DNA of 64,000 bases, taken from Pseudoclavibacter chungangensis (GTDB lineage: Bacteria; Actinomycetota; Actinomycetes; Actinomycetales; Microbacteriaceae). The stretch's first letter is position 1, and each line of letters starts with the position of its first letter. The notes under the pieces were generated by a model, which did no database searches, was not told the DNA's origin, and saw only the letters and a program-made list of their open reading frames with translations. Location: positions 558,001 to 622,000 of the forward strand of contig NZ_JACCFV010000001.1 in the NCBI RefSeq assembly GCF_013410545.1, given 5' to 3'. The position numbers were made by a program, and so were the translations under genes. Positions 35,348 through 44,375 of this stretch are shown here, piece by piece.

Positions 35348-35424
35348 CGTCTCCGCGCACACGACGTCACGGGGCCCGCGCGTCCCGGCGCGTGCCGGCG
35401 GCTCTCCACCATGAAGGAGTCCCC

Positions 35425-35919
35425 ATGCGAACGCTCGTCCTGAACGCCGGCTTCGAGCCCCTGGGCGTCGTCACCGACCGTCGTGCCCTCACGCTCGTCA
35501 TGAACGGGCGCGCGAGCGTCCTCGACGTGGACGAGGAGCGGCCCGTGCGAAGCGTCGAGGGCAGCTGGCCGCGGCCCGTCGTCATCCTCCTCAGGCGCTA
35601 CGTCAAAGTGCCGATGGCGCGCGTGTCGCCCGTGAGTCGGCGCGGTGTCCTGCGGCGCGACGATCACCGGTGCGGATACTGCGACGCGTTCGCCAACACG
35701 ATCGACCACATCCTGCCCCGCTCGCGAGGCGGTGCCCACTCCTGGGAGAACCTCGTCGCGTGCTGCCTCACGTGCAACAACGTCAAGGGGGATCGCACGC
35801 CGGCCGAGATGGGGTGGCGTCTGCGGCGTGCCCCCGTCGCCCCGCGCGGCGTCCACTGGACCGGCCGAGGGATCGAGCACGCACAGCCCGAGTGGGCGGC
35901 CTACCTTCCGGCGGCCTGA
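35425..35919 (+). CDS. HNH endonuclease family protein
   Basis: A 164-aa protein common in actinobacterial chromosomes. Residues 1-60 (MRTLVLNAGFEPLGVVTDRR...) are the conserved family N-terminus. The HNH domain has the zinc pair CGYC, the catalytic DHILPRSRGGAHSWENL and the second zinc pair CCLTC followed by NNVKGDRTP. Its cellular substrate is unknown; the wide chromosomal conservation speaks against a selfish element. The ATG follows AAGGAG. An intrinsic terminator lies in the upstream region. Confidence 0.9.
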   Translation: MRTLVLNAGFEPLGVVTDRRALTLVMNGRASVLDVDEERPVRSVEGSWPRPVVILLRRYVKVPMARVSPVSRRGVLRRDDHRCGYCDAFANTIDHILPRSRGGAHSWENLVACCLTCNNVKGDRTPAEMGWRLRRAPVAPRGVHWTGRGIEHAQPEWAAYLPAA

Positions 35920-35941
35920 CGGACGAGTCCGCGGCCCTTCG

Positions 35942-36403
35942 TCAGCCGGCCGTCGCGCGGCGAGCGCACGCGTCGGCGAACGACTCGAGGCGACGCCGCA
36001 GCGCGCGGCGACGGAACGGGACGGTCAGCGCGCCGACCTGGCGCCGCAGGATCGGTACCCGGAGGCGACACGTCTCGACGACGGTCACTCGGGTGCCACC
36101 CGCGATGAGCGGCGTGAACCGCCACCCCTCGCCGTAGGCGTCGAGCGATGCGGGCCCCTTGATCATGCGCAGCGTGAACTGCGTCCCCGCGTGCACGTGC
36201 TCGTATCGCAGCAGGAGCCGGACGCCCGCGGGTGAGCGGGTGAAGAGCACCGCGTCGTCGACCGGTCGGGTGGCGCCACGCACCCAGCGTCGGTGGCTGA
36301 CCTCGGGGTCCCATGCTGCCCGTTCCTCGCCGACCGCGGTCGCGACGGTGAACGCGTCGGCGGGGGAGAGGGGCACGTCGACGGTCACTTCGAGACGGGG
36401 CAT
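35942..36403 (-). CDS. SRPBCC (polyketide cyclase/START-like) family protein
   Basis: A 153-aa protein with the helix-grip fold: MPRLEVTVDVPLSPADAFTV, a central beta-sheet (RSPAGVRLLLRYEHVHAG, TRVTVVETCRLR) and a long basic C-terminal helix (RRQVGALTVPFRRRALRRRL). Members bind hydrophobic ligands; no catalytic residue can be assigned. The ATG lies 6 nt after TACACT and lacks a ribosome-binding site, so translation is likely leaderless. It is divergent from the DUF853 gene. Confidence 0.8.
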   Translation of the reverse strand: MPRLEVTVDVPLSPADAFTVATAVGEERAAWDPEVSHRRWVRGATRPVDDAVLFTRSPAGVRLLLRYEHVHAGTQFTLRMIKGPASLDAYGEGWRFTPLIAGGTRVTVVETCRLRVPILRRQVGALTVPFRRRALRRRLESFADACARRATAG

Positions 36404-36459
36404 GACGACAGTGTACGGAGCCCGCCGTCGGTGCTCGCCGAGGTCGATACAGTTGCGAC

Positions 36460-38346
36460 ATGACGGATGCCGCAGCCAACGTTGAAGCCGCACGCAAAGC
36501 CCTCGCCGAAGCGGAAGCCGCGCTCGCGGCGGCGCAGGCGAACGCCTCGGGGGCCGCACGGACGCCCCCGGCCGATGGGCCCACGGCGCCCGGAACCGAC
36601 GCACCGACGCCCCCCGGCGAGTCCGTGCCGTCCACGGATCCCACCGCCACCGCCACGGACGCCGGAACGGATTCGGCGCCGGCGCCCGAGTCGTCGGCAC
36701 CGGACTCGGTGGCAGGTGCCCCGGCATCGCCCACCGGTCCGCTCGACGAGGCGGCCGTCGAGGCGATCCGTGCGGGCTACGCCTTCACCGAACCGGCCCT
36801 CGAGATCGGGGCGCTCGTCAACGGCGAGGCGCGCCCCGACGTGCCCGTGCGGATCCCGGTCGCCATGACCAATCGTCACGGCCTCGTCGCCGGCGCGACG
36901 GGAACCGGCAAGACGAAGACCCTGCAGGTACTCGCCGAGCAGCTGAGCGCCGCGGGCGTCCCCGTCTTCGCGGCCGACATCAAGGGCGATCTCTCGGGGA
37001 TCGCCACGCCGGGGGAGTCGAACGAGAAGCTCCTGGCCCGCACGCGGGGCATCGGCCAGGACTGGCAGGCCGCAGCCGCCCCGGTCGAGTACTTCTCGCT
37101 CGGCGGTCGCGGGCACGGCGTGCCCATCCGCGCGACCGTGACGAGCTTCGGTCCGCTCATGCTGTCGAAGGTGCTGGGGCTCAACAAGACCCAGGAGTCG
37201 AGCCTCGGTCTCGTGTTCCACTACGCCGACGAGAACGGGCTCGCGCTCGTCGACCTCAACGACCTTCGCACCGTCCTGCAGTACCTCACGAGCGCGGAGG
37301 GCAAGGCCGAACTCGACGGCATCGGCGGCCTCTCGAAGCAAACCGCAGGCGTGATCCTCCGCGAGCTCGTGAACTTCGCCGAGGCCGGGGCGGACGTGTT
37401 CTTCGGCGAACCCGAGATCGACACGCAGGTGTTCCTCCGGCAGGCCACCGACGGCCGCGGCATCGTGAGCCTCCTCGAGGTCCCCGGTGTGGCGCAGCAG
37501 CCGGCCGTCTTCTCCACGTTCCTCATGTGGCTGCTCGCCGACCTCTTCAACGAACTGCCCGAGGTGGGTGACCTCGACCGGCCCAAGCTCGTGTTCTTCT
37601 TCGACGAGGCGCACCTCCTCTTCAACGGTGCGAGCAAGGAGTTCGTCGCCTCGATCACCCAGACCGTGCGGCTCATCCGCTCGAAGGGCGTCGGGATCTT
37701 CTTCGTGACGCAGACCCCCAAGGACGTCCCCGACGAGGTGCTCGCGCAGCTCGGGTCGCGGATCCAGCACCAGTTGCGCGCGCACACGCCCGACGACGCG
37801 ACGGCGCTGCGGGCCACGGTGCGCACCTACCCGAAGTCCGGGTACGACCTCGAGCAGGTGCTCACACAGCTCGCCACGGGCGAGGCGATCGTCACGGTCA
37901 TGAACGAGAAGGGCTCACCGTCGCCCGTCGCGTGGACCCGATTGCGGGCCCCGCAGGCGTCGATGTCCCCGACGCCGGAGGAACGCATCGAGGCAACGGT
38001 CGCCGCATCGCCACTGCTCGCACGGTTCGGTACCGCGGTCGACCCCGAGTCGGCGCACGAGATCCTCTCGGCGAAGATGAACGCGGCGGCCGAGGCGACG
38101 CGTGCGGAGTCGGAGCGTGTCGAGAACGAGAAGCGCGCCGCGGCCGAGCAGAGGGAGCGAGACCGTCAGGCCGCGGCGGCCGAGAAGGAGGCCGCGCGAC
38201 AGGAGCGAGCGACGAGGACGCGCACCACGTCCCGCGGCCGCGACAAGAACGTCGTCGAGGAGATCCTCGGATCGCGAACGGGCCAGACCGTCGTGCGCGA
38301 GGTCGTCCGCGGGGTCTTCGGCACCCTCTTCAAGAAGAAGCGCTGA
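36460..38346 (+). CDS. HerA-like ATPase, DUF853 family
   Basis: A 628-aa P-loop ATPase of the HerA/FtsK-like class (DUF853). An N-terminal coiled-coil and Ala/Pro/Thr-rich segment (1-95) precedes the ATPase: Walker A GATGTGKTKT, PVFAADIKGDLSG, Walker B LVFFFDEAHLLF, and sensor-like FFVTQTPKDVP. The C-terminal 100 residues form a charged coiled coil (ESERVENEKRAAAEQRERDR). Related proteins are thought to move DNA or act on replication and repair; the role is unknown. The ATG is 6 nt after TACAGT, another leaderless arrangement. Confidence 0.88.
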   Translation: MTDAAANVEAARKALAEAEAALAAAQANASGAARTPPADGPTAPGTDAPTPPGESVPSTDPTATATDAGTDSAPAPESSAPDSVAGAPASPTGPLDEAAVEAIRAGYAFTEPALEIGALVNGEARPDVPVRIPVAMTNRHGLVAGATGTGKTKTLQVLAEQLSAAGVPVFAADIKGDLSGIATPGESNEKLLARTRGIGQDWQAAAAPVEYFSLGGRGHGVPIRATVTSFGPLMLSKVLGLNKTQESSLGLVFHYADENGLALVDLNDLRTVLQYLTSAEGKAELDGIGGLSKQTAGVILRELVNFAEAGADVFFGEPEIDTQVFLRQATDGRGIVSLLEVPGVAQQPAVFSTFLMWLLADLFNELPEVGDLDRPKLVFFFDEAHLLFNGASKEFVASITQTVRLIRSKGVGIFFVTQTPKDVPDEVLAQLGSRIQHQLRAHTPDDATALRATVRTYPKSGYDLEQVLTQLATGEAIVTVMNEKGSPSPVAWTRLRAPQASMSPTPEERIEATVAASPLLARFGTAVDPESAHEILSAKMNAAAEATRAESERVENEKRAAAEQRERDRQAAAAEKEAARQERATRTRTTSRGRDKNVVEEILGSRTGQTVVREVVRGVFGTLFKKKR

Positions 38347-38352
38347 GGCCCG

Positions 38353-38400
38353 GACGTGCACGTCGGGCCGGTCCCGAAGGACCGGCCCGACGTGCACGTC
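38353..38400. terminator. 22-bp perfect hairpin after DUF853 gene
   Basis: Arms of 22 bp starting GACGTGCACG enclose the tetraloop CGAA, 6 nt after the stop. It separates convergent DUF853 and AIM24 genes. Confidence 0.85.
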
Positions 38401-38456
38401 ACTCAGGAGAAGAGGTCGAGGAGATCGCTCCCCGAACCATCGCTTCCCCGTGCTCT

Positions 38457-39122
38457 CTAACCGGTGACGACCGGCTGTCCCTCGCTCGGCTGCACGACGA
38501 CGAACCCGGGGCCGTGGAACGCGAGCTGGAACGACTCCCCGGAGCCACGGCCGATGAGCGAGCCCATCTTGAAGTCGTTCTTGATGGTCGGGGCGAGGTT
38601 GCTCGACCAGCACACGGCTGCCTGCGGGTCGACGAACGTCGGCTGCTGCGAGCAGTCGAGGAGCATGGGCGGGCCGTCGCTCGAGATCGCGACCGTCCCC
38701 TGGCCGTTGACGACGAGGTTGAAGAGGCCACCCGCGAGGATGCCGGCGTTGCCGATCATCTTGATGTCCCAGGCGAGGTTCGCGTCGAACGCGAGCAGGC
38801 TCGACGTGTTGACCGTGACGCCGTCACCCGTGAGCTCGATGAGGAAGACGTCCTCGGCGGCGCGAGCGAAGAAGACCTCTCCCTGGCCTGCCACGCGCTG
38901 CAGGTTGCCGCCCTCGCCCGAAACCATCTTCTTCATGAACTTGCCGACGCCGCCGGACCCCTCGTACTTGAAGTCCATCTGCCCTTGGTAGGCGACCATC
39001 GCGCCCTGGGCGGCGAGCACGTCGGGGCCGAGGGCGACCCGCAGCATCTTCGACGACTGCAGCGTCCAGCGCTGTCCCGTCTGCCGTTCCTGCAGTGACT
39101 GGTCGAAAAGGGGACTGCGCAT
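38457..39122 (-). CDS. AIM24 family protein
   Basis: A 221-aa protein of the AIM24 (TIGR00266-like) family: a beta-sandwich starting MRSPLFDQSLQERQTGQRWTL, with GAMVAYQGQMDFKYEGSGG, GEVFFARAAEDVFLIEL, the central Gly-rich LVVNGQGTVAISSDG and a C-terminal GSLIGRGSGESFQLAFHGPGFVVVQPSE. The bacterial function is unknown. A GGAAGGA site precedes the chosen ATG at a long spacing; open frame continues upstream without homology. Confidence 0.85.
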   Translation of the reverse strand: MRSPLFDQSLQERQTGQRWTLQSSKMLRVALGPDVLAAQGAMVAYQGQMDFKYEGSGGVGKFMKKMVSGEGGNLQRVAGQGEVFFARAAEDVFLIELTGDGVTVNTSSLLAFDANLAWDIKMIGNAGILAGGLFNLVVNGQGTVAISSDGPPMLLDCSQQPTFVDPQAAVCWSSNLAPTIKNDFKMGSLIGRGSGESFQLAFHGPGFVVVQPSEGQPVVTG

Positions 39123-39705
39123 GGGAGTGGTCCTTCCGTGGAGAATCCACCGGCGGAACTGCCGCACGGCGGTGTCTTCCGGTCGACGCAGCAGCGCCGC
39201 CCGCGACAGTGCAAGCGTAGGGCGGAGCGACCCTCCGGGACAGACTTTCGGGACTCTTGCGCGCGCGAATACGACTGGAGGATGACGAGCGCCGTGCGTC
39301 CCGCCGACGTCGCACCGGGCGCCGCGAATCGCGCGGAACCCGCTGTGCCGGCCTCGAACCGGGAGATCGGCGGTAACGGTTACATAACACCGGGATCGAT
39401 GCGCCGCGATCCCCGTCATTGCGGGGCAGTGGCACGATGATTCGCCGCGTGGTCAGGGTTGACGGGGCCCGCTTTCCGGCTCCCGTCACGGGCAGCGCCG
39501 CGGCGAGCTTGCTACTGTCGAAGCACCGGCGTCGCAGTCGCCGTGGGGTCGACACCGCGCGGACGCTCCTGAGAGCGGAGGAAATCGCCGTCGACCACGC
39601 ATCGCAGATCCCATCCGGGTGATCGACGAATTCGCGCGTTCGCGCGTTCATCGCATCCCGGGACGACGTCGGCCAGATCCAGCATCGAACGAGAAGGGAA
39701 ACCCG
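39123..39705. other. 583-bp intergenic region with a phased GTAAC element
   Basis: Separates divergent AIM24 and opuA genes. GTAAC (39373) and ATAAC (39384) are 11 bp apart and overlap the inverted repeat GTAAC-G-GTTAC. A TACTGT hexamer (39513) could serve as -10 for the opu operon with a leader of about 185 nt. No supportable gene is seen; short frames lack ribosome-binding sites. Confidence 0.5.
39373..39388. promoter_or_regulatory. Possible MtrA-type box upstream of the betaine operon
   Basis: GTAAC-N6-ATAAC on the plus strand (GTTAT-N6-GTTAC on the minus) has the 11-bp period seen upstream of the wall-peptidase genes. It is about 320 bp before opuA. Confidence 0.3.
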
Positions 39706-41064
39706 ATGGGCGAACCACCGATCTCCGTCCGAGGCGTCTACAAGGTGTTCGGACGCAGAGCGAGCGAAGCCGTTCGGCAACTCGAGGCGGGCGCCGAGCG
39801 CTCCGAGCTCGACAAGGGAACGGTCGCCGCCGTCATCGACGCGACCTTCGACGTGAACCCGGGCGAGATCTTCGTCGTCATGGGGTTGTCCGGCTCCGGC
39901 AAGTCGACACTCATCCGTGCCCTCAACGGCCTGCACGACGTGACCGCGGGAAGCGTGCTCGTGCACGGCGTCGACCTCGCGAAGGCGAACGACGCCGAGA
40001 TCCGACGTGTCCGACAGGAGCACGTCTCGATGGTGTTCCAGCACTTCGCGCTGTTCCCGCACCGCACCGTCATCGAGAACGTCGCGTTCGGCCTCGAGGT
40101 GAAGGGCGTCGACAAAGCCGAGCGCACACGGCGAGCACAGGAGATGATCGACCAGGTCGGGCTCACCGACTGGGCCGATCGCCTGCCGTCCGCACTCTCG
40201 GGCGGCATGCAGCAGCGCGTCGGCATCGCCCGCGCCCTCGCGTCGGGCACCGACATCCTGCTCATGGACGAGGCGTTCAGCGCCCTCGACCCGCTCATCA
40301 GGCGGGAGATGCAGCAGGAGCTCATCGACCTGCAGGCCGAGCTCGGCAAGACCATCGTCTTCATCACCCACGACCTCAACGAGGCCATGTTCCTCGGTGA
40401 CCGCATCGCGGTCATGCGCGACGGTCGCATCGTGCAGATCGGCACGCCGGAGGAGATCCTGACGGACCCCGCGAACGACTATGTCGCGCAGTTCGTGCAG
40501 GACGTCGACCGTGCCCGCGTCCTGACGGCCGAGTCGGTCATGGAGCCGGCGCGCGCGGTGGTCCCGACGACCGCCGGGCCCCGCGGCGCACTGCGCGTCA
40601 TGCGCGACACGCAGTCCGACAGTGCGTTCGTGACGGCACGTGGGCGTGTGTTGCTCGGAGCGGTCACCGACCGGCGCGTCCTCCACGACATCAAGGCCGG
40701 GGTCACCGAGCTGCAGCCGTCGATCATCACCGACATCGCGACGGCGAGCCCCGACACGTCCGTGTCCGATCTGCTCGAGCTCTCGGTCGATTCGCGCCTC
40801 CCGATCGCCGTGGTCGACGAGCAGCGCCGCCTCCAGGGGGTCGTCCCGCGCGTCACGCTCCTCGCGGCGCTCGCGAACGTGCCGACGGTCACCGGGGCCA
40901 TCGACCTGCCGGACACATCGGCATCGCCACTGCTCGACACGCAGGCCACCGGGCTCGACGAACCGACCGACGAGGTCGTCGTCGAGGAGATCATCGAGAT
41001 CGTCGAGGAACCGGCCCACGACGCACCCACCGCCGGAACGAACGAAGGGACCGGGCGCGCATGA
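39706..41064 (+). CDS. opuAA: Glycine betaine/proline ABC transporter ATPase with CBS domains
   Basis: A 452-aa ATPase of osmoprotectant uptake (ProV/OpuAA type). Walker A GLSGSGKSTLIRALNGL, Q loop MVFQHFALFPHRTV, signature LSGGMQQRVGIARA, Walker B ILLMDEAFSALDP and the switch His in FITHDLNEA are intact. Tandem CBS domains (about 285-405), which in this family sense ionic strength, are followed by an acidic tail (DEVVVEEIIEIVEEPAHD) of the kind that tunes osmotic activation. The ATG follows GAAGGGAA. Its stop overlaps the permease start (ATGA). Confidence 0.94.
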   Translation: MGEPPISVRGVYKVFGRRASEAVRQLEAGAERSELDKGTVAAVIDATFDVNPGEIFVVMGLSGSGKSTLIRALNGLHDVTAGSVLVHGVDLAKANDAEIRRVRQEHVSMVFQHFALFPHRTVIENVAFGLEVKGVDKAERTRRAQEMIDQVGLTDWADRLPSALSGGMQQRVGIARALASGTDILLMDEAFSALDPLIRREMQQELIDLQAELGKTIVFITHDLNEAMFLGDRIAVMRDGRIVQIGTPEEILTDPANDYVAQFVQDVDRARVLTAESVMEPARAVVPTTAGPRGALRVMRDTQSDSAFVTARGRVLLGAVTDRRVLHDIKAGVTELQPSIITDIATASPDTSVSDLLELSVDSRLPIAVVDEQRRLQGVVPRVTLLAALANVPTVTGAIDLPDTSASPLLDTQATGLDEPTDEVVVEEIIEIVEEPAHDAPTAGTNEGTGRA

Positions 41065-42017
41065 ACGACGCCACCATCCGCATCCCGTTCGGCGACTGGG
41101 CCGAGGTCGTCGTCCACTGGCTCACGACGACGCTCGGGCCCGTCTTCGACGTCCTCCGGGCGATCTTCGGCGGCTTCTACGACATCGTCTACCTCGTGCT
41201 CGGCACCCCGCCGTTCTGGGCCGTCATCATCGTGCTCGTCGCGATCGGCTACTGGGCGGGGCGCTGGAAGCTCGCCCTCGGGACGCTCATCGGCCTGTTC
41301 GTGATCGTCTCGGTCGACCAGTGGGACAACGCGATGAAGACCCTCGCGCTCGTCCTCGTCGCGAGCACGATCGCCGTCCTCATCAGCATCCCCGTCGGTA
41401 TCTGGGCGGCCCGGTCGAACACCGTCTCGAGCATCGTGAAGCCGGTTCTCGACTTCATGCAGACGATGCCCGCGTTCGTGTACCTCATCCCGGCACTCGT
41501 GCTCTTCCGCATCGGCGTCGTCCCCGGCATCGTCGCGACGATCATCTTCGCGCTCGCGCCCGGTGTCCGCATGACGGAACTCGGCATCCGTGGCGTCGAT
41601 CGCGAGGTCGTCGAGGCCGCCCGGTCCTTCGGGGCGACTCCCGCGCGCATCCTGCGCCAGGTGCAGTTGCCGCTCGCGATGCCGTCGATCATGGCGGGCG
41701 TGAACCAGGTCATCATGCTCTCGCTGTCGATGGTCGTCATCGCCGGCATGGTCGGTGCCGGCGGCCTCGGCGCCGACGTCGTCCAGAGCCTCAACCGGAT
41801 CGACGTCGCCCTCGGATTCGAAGCGGGTATCTCGGTCGTCGTCCTCGCGATGATCCTCGACCGCATGACGAGCGCCTTCGCCAAACACGACCGGACGCGA
41901 CGGACGAAGCGCGAGGCGAAGACCAGCGCCGAGGACGAGAGCGTCGCCGAGAAGGTCGCACAGGCTGACCTCGAGCTCGATGCCGCGAACGCCGCCGCAC
42001 GGCGGCCGTCCCGATGA
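41061..42017 (+). CDS. opuAB: Glycine betaine ABC transporter permease (ProW/OpuAB type)
   Basis: A 318-aa membrane protein with an N-terminal extracytoplasmic/amphipathic region and about six to seven membrane helices (from about residue 50). The EAA loop reads VVEAARSFGATPARILRQVQLPLAMPSIMAG, the standard ProW-type contact with the ATPase, and FMQTMPAFVYLIPALVLF is a family hallmark. A charged coiled-coil-like C-terminus (KREAKTSAEDESVAEKVAQ) follows the last helix. It is translationally coupled to the ATPase gene upstream, and the binding-protein gene starts 38 nt downstream. Confidence 0.93.
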   Translation: MNDATIRIPFGDWAEVVVHWLTTTLGPVFDVLRAIFGGFYDIVYLVLGTPPFWAVIIVLVAIGYWAGRWKLALGTLIGLFVIVSVDQWDNAMKTLALVLVASTIAVLISIPVGIWAARSNTVSSIVKPVLDFMQTMPAFVYLIPALVLFRIGVVPGIVATIIFALAPGVRMTELGIRGVDREVVEAARSFGATPARILRQVQLPLAMPSIMAGVNQVIMLSLSMVVIAGMVGAGGLGADVVQSLNRIDVALGFEAGISVVVLAMILDRMTSAFAKHDRTRRTKREAKTSAEDESVAEKVAQADLELDAANAAARRPSR

Positions 42018-42055
42018 CCCCAACCCACCCCGAAGAACGAGAGAAAGAAGGCAAC

Positions 42056-42949
42056 ATGCGCAAGCGACACGGAGCCGCGATCCTCGCCATGGCGGCCACG
42101 GCCGCCCTCGCCCTGACGGGCTGCACCGGTGCAGGCGGCGGCGAGACGCTCGAGAACGGCGACCAGAAGGACATCACGATCGCAGTGTTCAACGGCTGGG
42201 ACGAGGGCATCGCGGCGAGCGAGCTCTGGAAGGCCATCCTCACCGAGAAGGGCTACAACGTCACGCTCGAGTACGCCGACCCGGCACCCGTCTACTCGGG
42301 CCTCTCGACCGGCGACTACGACGTCACGCTCGACACCTGGCTGCCGATCACGCACAAGAGCTACATCGAGCAGTACGGTGACTCGATCGTCGACCTCGGC
42401 GCCTGGAACGACGAGGCGAAGCTCACGTTCGCCGTGAACGACGACGCCCCGATCCAGTCGATCGACGAGCTCGCGGCGAACGCCGCACAGTTCAACAACA
42501 CGATCGTCGGGATCGAGCCGGGGGCCGGCCTGACCGAGATCACCCAGGACGCGGTCATCCCCGGCTACGGACTCGAGGGCATGACGTACACGACCTCGTC
42601 GACCGCGGCCATGCTGACCGAGCTCAAGACCGCCACCGACAACGGCGAGAACATCGTCGTGACGCTCTGGCGCCCGCACTGGGCGTACGACGCGTTCCCG
42701 ATCCGCGACCTGGAGGACCCGCAGGGCCTGCTCGGTGACGCCGAGGGGATCCACTCCTTCTCGTCGACCGACTTCGCCACGACGCACCCCACGGTGAGCG
42801 GCTGGATCTCGAACTTCAAGATGGACTCCGAGACGCTCTACTCGCTCGAGAACGTCATGTTCAACGAGAACTCCACCGACGACTACGCACCCATCGTCGA
42901 GCAGTGGATCACCGACAACAAGGCGTACGTCGACGGCCTCACCGCGTAG
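42056..42949 (+). CDS. opuAC: Glycine betaine-binding lipoprotein
   Basis: A 297-aa substrate-binding lipoprotein: signal peptide MRKRHGAAILAMAATAALAL with lipobox LTGC, then an OpuAC-type domain with KDITIAVFNGWDEGIAASEL, PVYSGLSTGDYDVTLDTWLPITHK and VVTLWRPHWAYDAF. The tryptophans in WDEG, TW and WRPHW fit the aromatic box that holds the quaternary ammonium group. The internal ATG with AGAAGG upstream was preferred to an earlier in-frame ATG because the signal peptide starts there. It completes the betaine uptake operon. Confidence 0.94.
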   Translation: MRKRHGAAILAMAATAALALTGCTGAGGGETLENGDQKDITIAVFNGWDEGIAASELWKAILTEKGYNVTLEYADPAPVYSGLSTGDYDVTLDTWLPITHKSYIEQYGDSIVDLGAWNDEAKLTFAVNDDAPIQSIDELAANAAQFNNTIVGIEPGAGLTEITQDAVIPGYGLEGMTYTTSSTAAMLTELKTATDNGENIVVTLWRPHWAYDAFPIRDLEDPQGLLGDAEGIHSFSSTDFATTHPTVSGWISNFKMDSETLYSLENVMFNENSTDDYAPIVEQWITDNKAYVDGLTA

Positions 42950-42984
42950 CACCGAGCCGCTCGGCTACCATCGCATCAGGCGAT

Positions 42985-43034
42985 AGGGCCGGGGGAGCGA
43001 CGCCGCTGTCGGGCGGCGACGCTTCCTCGGCCCT
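42985..43034 (+). terminator. Imperfect long hairpin between opuAC and the EctB-type gene
   Basis: AGGGCCGGGGGAGCG... pairs with ...CGCTTCCTCGGCCCT over about 22 bp with three mismatches. It may end the betaine operon or reduce read-through into the next gene. Confidence 0.55.
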
Positions 43035-43085
43035 CCGCACTCATCCACCGCCCATCGCCGCGCCACGCGCACAGAGGAGATCTGC

Positions 43086-44357
43086 ATGTCGGCATCTGAA
43101 TCCACCACCGCGCTCGAATCCGAGGTGCGCAGCTACTCCCGTTCGTGGCCGACCACGTTCGAGTCGGCCGTGGGCGCGACCGTGACCGCCGACGACGGCA
43201 CGACCTACCTCGACTTCTTCGCGGGCGCGGGCGCCCTGAACTACGGACACAACGATCCGCGGCTCAAGCAGGCCGTGATCGACCACTTCCTCGCCGACCG
43301 GCTCGTGCACTCCCTCGACATGTTCACGACGACGCGCGTCGACTTCCTCCGTACCTTCAAGTCGCTCATCCTGGAGCCGCGCGGCCTCGACTACAAGGTC
43401 ATGTTCCCCGGCCCCGCCGGCACGACCGCGACCGAGGCGGCCCTCAAGCTCGCCCGCAAGCTCACCGGCCGCACCAACATCGTGCACTTCACCGACTCGT
43501 TCCACGGCATGACCGTCGGAGCCCTCGCCGTGACCGGCAGCGCGAAGAAGCGCGGCGGTGCAGGGGTTCCCCTCTCGAACGCGACCGTACTGCCGTACGA
43601 CGGCTACCTCGGCGACGGCGTCGACACCCTCGACTACTTCGAACGACTGCTCGCGGACGCATCGAGCGGCGTCGACCGGCCGGCCGGCGTCATCGTCGAG
43701 TCGGTGCAGGGCGAGGGCGGCATCAACGTCGCCGGCCTCGACTGGCTGCGCCGGCTCTCGGCCATCTGCGAGCGCGAGGGCATCCCGCTCATCCTCGACG
43801 ACGTCCAGATGGGATGCGGCCGTACCGGGGCCTTCTTCAGCTTCGAGGACGCCGGCATCGTGCCCGACATCGTCGTGCTCTCCAAGTCGATCTCGGGCAT
43901 CGGGCTGCCCATGGCGCTCACACTCTTCAAGCGCGAGCACGACGTGTGGGCGCCCGCCGAGCACAACGGCACGTTCCGCGGCATCGGCCCCGCGTTCGCG
44001 AGTGCCGCCGAGACGCTCCGGCTGTTCTGGTCGGACGACACGTTCGAGCGGGCGACGCGCGCGAAGGGCGAGCTCGCCGACGAGCGCTTCCGGGCCATCG
44101 TCGACGCCTACCCCGAGGCGGGTCTCTCGACGCGCGGGCGCGGTCTCGCTCGTGGCCTCGTCTTCCCCGACGGCGCGCAGGCGACCGCGGTCACGACGAA
44201 GGCGTTCGAGCGAGGGCTCATCGTCGAGACGGCCGGTGCGTTCGACGAGGTCGTCAAGCTCCTGCCTCCGCTCACCGTCACGGACGACGAGCTCGAGCGC
44301 GGCCTCGCGATCATCGCGGAGGCCACGGCGGAGGTGCTCGCCGAGGCGCACGCCTGA
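43086..44357 (+). CDS. ectB: EctB-type diaminobutyrate aminotransferase
   Basis: Class III PLP aminotransferase (423 aa) most like diaminobutyrate-2-oxoglutarate transaminase, the first enzyme of ectoine synthesis. The N-terminus ESEVRSYSRSWPTTFESAVG and FFAGAGALNYGHNDPRLKQA match EctB, as do GPAGTTATEAALKLARK, FTDSFHGMTVGAL, LILDDVQMGCGRTG and the PLP lysine in VVLSKSISGIG. No ectA or ectC lies next to it, so either they are elsewhere or the enzyme serves another diamine. Its position after the betaine operon supports a link to osmoadaptation. The ATG follows GAGGAGA. Confidence 0.85.
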   Translation: MSASESTTALESEVRSYSRSWPTTFESAVGATVTADDGTTYLDFFAGAGALNYGHNDPRLKQAVIDHFLADRLVHSLDMFTTTRVDFLRTFKSLILEPRGLDYKVMFPGPAGTTATEAALKLARKLTGRTNIVHFTDSFHGMTVGALAVTGSAKKRGGAGVPLSNATVLPYDGYLGDGVDTLDYFERLLADASSGVDRPAGVIVESVQGEGGINVAGLDWLRRLSAICEREGIPLILDDVQMGCGRTGAFFSFEDAGIVPDIVVLSKSISGIGLPMALTLFKREHDVWAPAEHNGTFRGIGPAFASAAETLRLFWSDDTFERATRAKGELADERFRAIVDAYPEAGLSTRGRGLARGLVFPDGAQATAVTTKAFERGLIVETAGAFDEVVKLLPPLTVTDDELERGLAIIAEATAEVLAEAHA

Positions 44358-44375
44358 TCGCCGCGAACTAATCGG

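Noticed and set aside
35207..35443. Leader-peptide or small gene overlapping the HNH start
   Set aside because: There is a ribosome-binding-site-like GAGGAG and an open frame, but the composition is Arg/Pro-rich like other shadows and it overlaps the HNH gene. Kept only as a possibility in the attenuator finding.
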